Assembly (NCBI GenBank): GCA_001800005.1 | Contig: MGUL01000178.1 | Coordinates: 558-10,187 of the forward strand | Length of the DNA: 9,630 nt | From: Elusimicrobia bacterium RBG_16_66_12 | Lineage (GTDB): Bacteria; Elusimicrobiota; Elusimicrobia; UBA1565; UBA9628 | Direction: 5' to 3' | Shown here: positions 6,598 through 9,630 of the stretch, piece by piece | How the letters are laid out: the number at the start of each line of letters is the position of its first letter | How positions within the stretch are numbered: the first letter of the stretch is position 1 | Position numbers and translations under genes: made by a program | The notes under the pieces: model-generated | Seen by the model: the letters and a program-made list of their open reading frames with translations, nothing else | The model's database searches: none | What the model was told of the DNA's origin: nothing

Positions 6598-7589
6598 GCC
6601 CAACTGCTCAGGGCGAGCGCGGGATCGGCGCGGCCCGCGCGCGGCGCGCGGCGGCCGCGCAGGAGGAGAGCGCCGACATGCGCGATCATCGCCGCGTTGT
6701 CGGTGCAGAGCAGGCGCGACGGCAGCCGGACCGCGAATCCCGCGGCCCGCGCGCGCTCACCCATCAAGGCGCGCAGGCGCGAGTTCGCCGCCACGCCGCC
6801 GCCGATGACGATGTCCTTCGCGCCGAAGCGCTTCGCCGCGGCGACGGTCTTATCGACCAGGGTCTCGGCGACCGCCTCCTGGAAGGAGGCGCAGAGGCCC
6901 GCCAGGCGCTTGCCGCGCACGGGCCCCGGATGGTCCCGCAGATGATACAGAACGGAGGTCTTGAGCCCGGAGAAGGAGAAATCCCAGCTCCCTTCCAGGG
7001 ACGGACGAGGGAAGTCGACCGCGCCGGGGTCCCCCTTCGCGGCGCGCTCGTCGATCTCCGGGCCGCCGGGATAGCCCAGGCCGAAGAGCCGGGCGACCTT
7101 GTCATAGGCCTCGCCGGCCGCGTCGTCGCGCGTGCGCCCGAGGACGCGGTAGCGCCCCGGCGCCCGCGCCAGCACGAGCTCCGTGTGGCCGCCGGAGACG
7201 ACCAGCGCGATCAAGGGCCAGCGCAGACGGTGCTCGAGCCCCGCGGCGAGGACATGCCCCTCGAGATGGTTGACTCCGACCGCGCGCACACCCAGCAGGC
7301 GGGCCAGGGTCTGCCCGGCGACCTTGCCCACCAGCAGCGGGCCCATCAGGCCCGGCCCGCGCGTGTAGGCCACCGCGTCCAAACGCCCGCGCCCCGCCTC
7401 CGACAACGCGCGCTCCACGACCGGGCCGATGCGGGCCAAGTGTTGGCGGGACGCCAATTCCGGCACGACGCCGCGAAAAGGGCGGTGGACGGCGGCCTGG
7501 GAGGAGACGACGTTCGACAGCACTCGCCCGTCCGACACCACGGCGGCCGAGGTGTCGTCGCAGGACGTCTCGATGCCGAGGACCCTCAC
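6594..7589 (-). CDS. tsaD: tRNA N6-adenosine threonylcarbamoyltransferase TsaD
   Basis: A 331-residue cytosolic ASKHA-fold enzyme (Kae1/TsaD/Gcp). With TsaB and TsaE, it transfers threonylcarbamoyl from threonylcarbamoyl-AMP to A37 of ANN-decoding tRNAs, giving t6A. Length is close to the usual 330-345. All landmarks are present: N-terminal VLGIETSCDDTSAAVV (3-18); RGPGLMGPLLVG (77-88); the metal-binding histidines H108 and H112 in NHLEGH; SGGHTEL (132-138); GRTRDDAAGEAYDKVARLFG; PRPSLEGSWDFSFSGLKTS; GGGVAANSRLR; and the C-terminal metal ligand D297 in CTDNAAMIA. The GTG start at 7589 overlaps the ctpA stop by 4 nt (GTGA) and places VLGIETS at the correct distance from the N-terminus; the frame is open further upstream, but that is only a shadow of ctpA. 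The partner genes tsaB, tsaC and tsaE are not in the window. Position between ctpA and a glycosyltransferase gene implies co-transcription rather than a shared pathway. Identification is very secure. Confidence 0.97.
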   Translation of the reverse strand: MRVLGIETSCDDTSAAVVSDGRVLSNVVSSQAAVHRPFRGVVPELASRQHLARIGPVVERALSEAGRGRLDAVAYTRGPGLMGPLLVGKVAGQTLARLLGVRAVGVNHLEGHVLAAGLEHRLRWPLIALVVSGGHTELVLARAPGRYRVLGRTRDDAAGEAYDKVARLFGLGYPGGPEIDERAAKGDPGAVDFPRPSLEGSWDFSFSGLKTSVLYHLRDHPGPVRGKRLAGLCASFQEAVAETLVDKTVAAAKRFGAKDIVIGGGVAANSRLRALMGERARAAGFAVRLPSRLLCTDNAAMIAHVGALLLRGRRAPRAGRADPALALSSWA

Positions 7590-8884
7590 GGCGCGGGCGG
7601 CGCGGTCTTCAGGACCCCCAGGACGTCGCGGGCCTTCAGCAGCTCGGAGGCCCGGTCCAAGGCTTCGTCTCGGACCGAATCCTCGGGCTTGACCGCGGAG
7701 CGGGGCTTCACGCCCTTGGCGTAGATGGTCTCCCACTGGGCGTAGAGCTTCGCCTCCGCCTCGGGAGAGATCTCGACGGCGATGTCGGGGGAGATCCCGC
7801 CGGTCTTGTGCTTCTCGTCGCGATGGATGGAGCGGCCGCTCGGCGTGAAGTAGCGCGCGACGGTCAGGCGCAGTCCGGAGCCGTCGGGCAGGGGGATCAG
7901 GGACTGGACGCTCGCCTTGCCGTAGCTGCGCTGGCCGACCACGACCGCGCGCTTGTGGTCCTGCATGGCGCCCGCGACGATCTCGGAGCCGGAGGCGGAG
8001 CCCCCGTTGACGAGGACCACCAACGGCATCTCGGCGTACGGGGCTTTCGCCCCCGCGGTGAAATCCTGCCGGTTCTCCGCCTTGCGCCCCTGGGTATAGA
8101 CGATCAGCTTCCCGCCGCCCAGGAAGAGCGACGCCGTCTCGACCGCGGACGAAAGCAGGCCGCCGGGGTTGTTGCGCAGGTCGAGGACCAGGCTGTTGGC
8201 TCCTTCCTTCTTGAGCTGCTTGAGGGCGTCGGTCAGGTCGTCGACCGTCTTCGCGCTGAACTCCGTGATGCGGACGTAGCCCACCCCCCCGTCGAGCGCG
8301 AGCCGGACCACCGATTCGATCTTGACCAGCTCGCGGACGATCTCGAAATCGCTGGATTTCCAGGCGGACTCGCCGGCGCCGTCGGGCCCGCGCAGGACCT
8401 TGAGCTTGACCTTCGTGCCGGGTGCGCCGCGCAGGCGCTTGAGGGCGTCGCTCATGTCCAGGTCCTTGGCCGAGGCGCCGTCGATCTCGACGATGCGGTC
8501 GTTGGGGAGCAGTCCCAGGCGGTAGGCCGGAGACCCCGGCATGGGGGTCAGGACCGTCAGCCACTCGTCCTTGATATTGAGGCGAAGCCCCACTCCTCCG
8601 AACTGGCCCTCGGTCTCGGTCTTCATCTCCCGGTGCATCTCGGGCTCGAGGAACTGGGAATATGGGTCGAGGGTGCGCGTCATGCCGGACGCCGCCCCGT
8701 AGATCAGATGCTGGCTGTCGACCTCATCGACGTAGTTGTCCTGCACGTAGCCCAGGATGTCGACCAGGAGCTTGAGCTGTTCGTAGGTGTTGTCCGAGGA
8801 GGCCTTCGCCGCCGGGGCCGGCCCGGCCGCGAAAAGTGCCGCGCCCAGGACCAAGGCGAAGATCCGTTCGATTCTCATTTTCAT
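7586..8884 (-). CDS. ctpA: CtpA-type carboxyl-terminal processing protease (peptidase S41)
   Basis: A 432-residue periplasmic serine protease with a Ser-Lys dyad; relatives trim or degrade envelope proteins, including cell-wall hydrolases. Residues 1-27 are a signal peptide (MKMRIERIF, Leu/Ala core, APA-AKA region). A helical N-terminal part (YEQLKLLVDILGYVQDNYVDEV; LDPYSQFLEP) is followed by a PDZ domain at about 92-167 (GGVGLRL through the GLLPNDRIVEIDG carboxylate-binding area). The protease core includes VLDLRNNPGGLL and NGGSASGSEIVAGAMQD, with the nucleophile S298 and, 25 residues later as in the family, the general base K323 in SYGKASVQ. TPSGRSIHRDEKHKTGGISPDI is the usual end of the core, followed by a helical tail of about 60 residues. 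ATG 8884 is chosen because GGAG lies nine bases upstream and the gene then starts 2 nt after the envC stop; ATG 8878 with GAGG is a close alternative. The neighbouring order envC-ctpA is common next to ftsEX, and suggests a role in cell-wall remodelling at division (inference). Confidence 0.95.
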   Translation of the reverse strand: MKMRIERIFALVLGAALFAAGPAPAAKASSDNTYEQLKLLVDILGYVQDNYVDEVDSQHLIYGAASGMTRTLDPYSQFLEPEMHREMKTETEGQFGGVGLRLNIKDEWLTVLTPMPGSPAYRLGLLPNDRIVEIDGASAKDLDMSDALKRLRGAPGTKVKLKVLRGPDGAGESAWKSSDFEIVRELVKIESVVRLALDGGVGYVRITEFSAKTVDDLTDALKQLKKEGANSLVLDLRNNPGGLLSSAVETASLFLGGGKLIVYTQGRKAENRQDFTAGAKAPYAEMPLVVLVNGGSASGSEIVAGAMQDHKRAVVVGQRSYGKASVQSLIPLPDGSGLRLTVARYFTPSGRSIHRDEKHKTGGISPDIAVEISPEAEAKLYAQWETIYAKGVKPRSAVKPEDSVRDEALDRASELLKARDVLGVLKTAPPAP

Positions 8885-8886
8885 CC

Positions 8887-9630
8887 TCACTCTCTCCGCT
8901 GAAGCCATGCCTGCGGATCCAAAGCCTCGGTCCCGCGGCGAATCTCAAGATAGACGCGTCCGCCCGGCGCCTCCTTCGACTCCCCGCTGCGCGCGATCGC
9001 CTCGCCCGCGCGGACGTCGGAACCTTTGGCCTTCAGGATCTCCCCGAGGCCGCCGTAGACGCTGAGGAATCCCCCTCCGTGATCGAGGATCACGACGCGC
9101 CCGTAGGAGCGGAAGGGGCCGGCGAAGATCAGGCGCCCGGGCGAGACGGCCGCGACCGGCGCGGCAGCCTCGGAACCGATCAGTATCCCTTGGTGGACCG
9201 TCCAGGTCCCCAGCTCCGGGTCCTTCTCTCGCCCGAAGGCGCGCAGGACCTTCCCCTCCAGCGGCCAGGGAAGCGAATGCCTGGCGATCTCCAGCGTGGC
9301 GGCCGGGCCGGCCTTGCGCCAGCGGCCCGCCTGCGCGATGCGGTCGAGCAGGGAGTTCATCGCCTTGGCCGACTCCTCCAGCTCCTTGGCGCGGCGCGCG
9401 GCCGCGGCGATCTTCGCCTGGGCATTCTCCAGCTCGGCCTTCTTGGCCTCGTACTCCTGGCGCCAGCCCTCGCGCGCCCGCTGCGCCTTGCGCCGCGTCT
9501 CGGACAGCTCCGTCGCGCGGCGCCGGGCGGCGACCTCGTCTTCCTCCGTCTTGCGCTTGAAGCCCTGCAGGCCGCGCAGATGGCCGGCTTTCTCGAGGAT
9601 CGCGGCGCGGCGGAACTCGTCCGTCCAGAG
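8887..9630 (-). CDS. envC: EnvC-like murein hydrolase activator with degenerate LytM/M23 domain (C-terminal part)
   Basis: The frame is open from the right edge to the stop at 8887-8889, giving the last 247 residues; the start lies outside the window. The internal Met at 9360 is not the start, because the coding pattern continues upstream. Visible residues 1-90 are a charged coiled coil, as in the periplasmic N-terminal part of EnvC. Residues about 120-245 form a LytM domain ending LEIRRGTEALDPQAWL, very close in style to the EnvC C-terminus. Zinc ligands of active M23 enzymes are missing: in the first motif H146 is kept, but the position of the Asp is Leu (HQGIL); YxH has become YGG; and the HxH of the last motif is replaced (RVYLEI). 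It should therefore activate amidases rather than cut peptidoglycan itself, as E. coli EnvC does under FtsEX control. The ctpA start follows 2 nt after the stop. An ftsX/ftsE pair just right of the window is predicted. Confidence 0.85.
   Translation of the reverse strand, partial: LWTDEFRRAAILEKAGHLRGLQGFKRKTEEDEVAARRRATELSETRRKAQRAREGWRQEYEAKKAELENAQAKIAAAARRAKELEESAKAMNSLLDRIAQAGRWRKAGPAATLEIARHSLPWPLEGKVLRAFGREKDPELGTWTVHQGILIGSEAAAPVAAVSPGRLIFAGPFRSYGRVVILDHGGGFLSVYGGLGEILKAKGSDVRAGEAIARSGESKEAPGGRVYLEIRRGTEALDPQAWLQRRE
8890..8897 (-). promoter_or_regulatory. Ribosome binding site (GGAGAGAG) of ctpA
   Basis: The minus-strand purine run GGAGAGAG lies in the last codons of envC, with GGAG nine bases before the ctpA ATG at 8884. 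It favours this ATG over the in-frame ATG at 8908, which lies upstream of the run and would overlap envC by 22 nt. A second weaker GAGG at 8888-8885 could serve ATG 8878. Confidence 0.5.

Noticed and set aside
5272..6945. A 557-residue plus-strand open frame antisense to the GT39 gene and the end of tsaD
   Set aside because: Rich in Gly, Arg and Glu with no recognisable fold; the opposite strand has clear family motifs in the same region.
7590..8564. A 325-residue N-terminal extension of tsaD, suggesting a fusion protein
   Set aside because: The extension is an Arg/Pro/Gly-rich shadow of ctpA; the family N-terminus VLGIETS begins right after the GTG at 7589.
7808..8902. A 364-residue plus-strand open frame antisense to ctpA
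   Set aside because: It mirrors the codon pattern of ctpA and has no motif of its own.
8887..9360. A complete small M23 protein starting at the ATG at 9360
   Set aside because: The same frame continues with coiled-coil coding sequence to the window edge, so this Met is internal.
1..9630. CRISPR arrays, tRNA or rRNA genes, insertion sequences or direct repeats
   Set aside because: No regularly spaced repeats, cloverleaf, transposase motif or terminal inverted repeats were seen; nearly all bases are accounted for by genes.

Overview
The window comes from a GC-rich (visibly about 65-70% G+C), gene-dense, diderm bacterial chromosome. About 99% of it is coding. The evidence for an outer membrane and an ordinary free-living cell plan is an outer-membrane barrel protein with a signal peptide, an EnvC-type amidase activator, a CtpA-type periplasmic protease and three GT-C membrane glycosyltransferase-like proteins. 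The mix of a PorV/TraF-like barrel with a coiled-coil tail and several PMT/TPR proteins would suit a high-GC member of Elusimicrobiota or a related lineage, but this is a guess from gene style, since no rRNA or marker tree is available. No mobile element, CRISPR array, tRNA or rRNA was seen.

Layout. (a) 1-1872, minus strand: a PorV/UPF0164-like outer-membrane protein, followed after 45 bp by the N-terminal part of a cytosolic-looking coiled-coil protein that runs off the left edge. (b) 1873-1897: a tiny divergent promoter region in which two -10-like hexamers overlap almost completely. (c) 1898-3478, plus strand: a GT39/PMT-like membrane glycosyltransferase. (d) 3474-3492: an inverted repeat covering the stop codons of the two convergent genes. 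(e) 3488-9630, minus strand: a tightly packed run read from right to left as envC (partial), ctpA, tsaD, a GT39/ArnT-like glycosyltransferase and a TMTC-like membrane protein with C-terminal TPRs. Three of its four junctions are 4-nt stop/start overlaps, and the envC-ctpA junction has only 2 nt between stop and start.

How the genes fit together. EnvC and CtpA belong to the envelope and cell-wall remodelling module usually found beside ftsEX (ftsE-ftsX-envC-ctpA order). TsaD makes the t6A tRNA modification and appears to be co-transcribed by packing. The two membrane glycosyltransferase-like genes at the end of the run, with the third on the opposite strand, point to envelope glycan or protein glycosylation, but donor and acceptor cannot be read from the sequence. 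I found no clear evidence of an undescribed multi-gene system. The most unusual signals are at the nucleotide level: apparent leaderless promoters (a -10 hexamer 6-7 nt before the start codon), mutually exclusive overlapping divergent -10 boxes, and a hairpin that contains both convergent stop codons.
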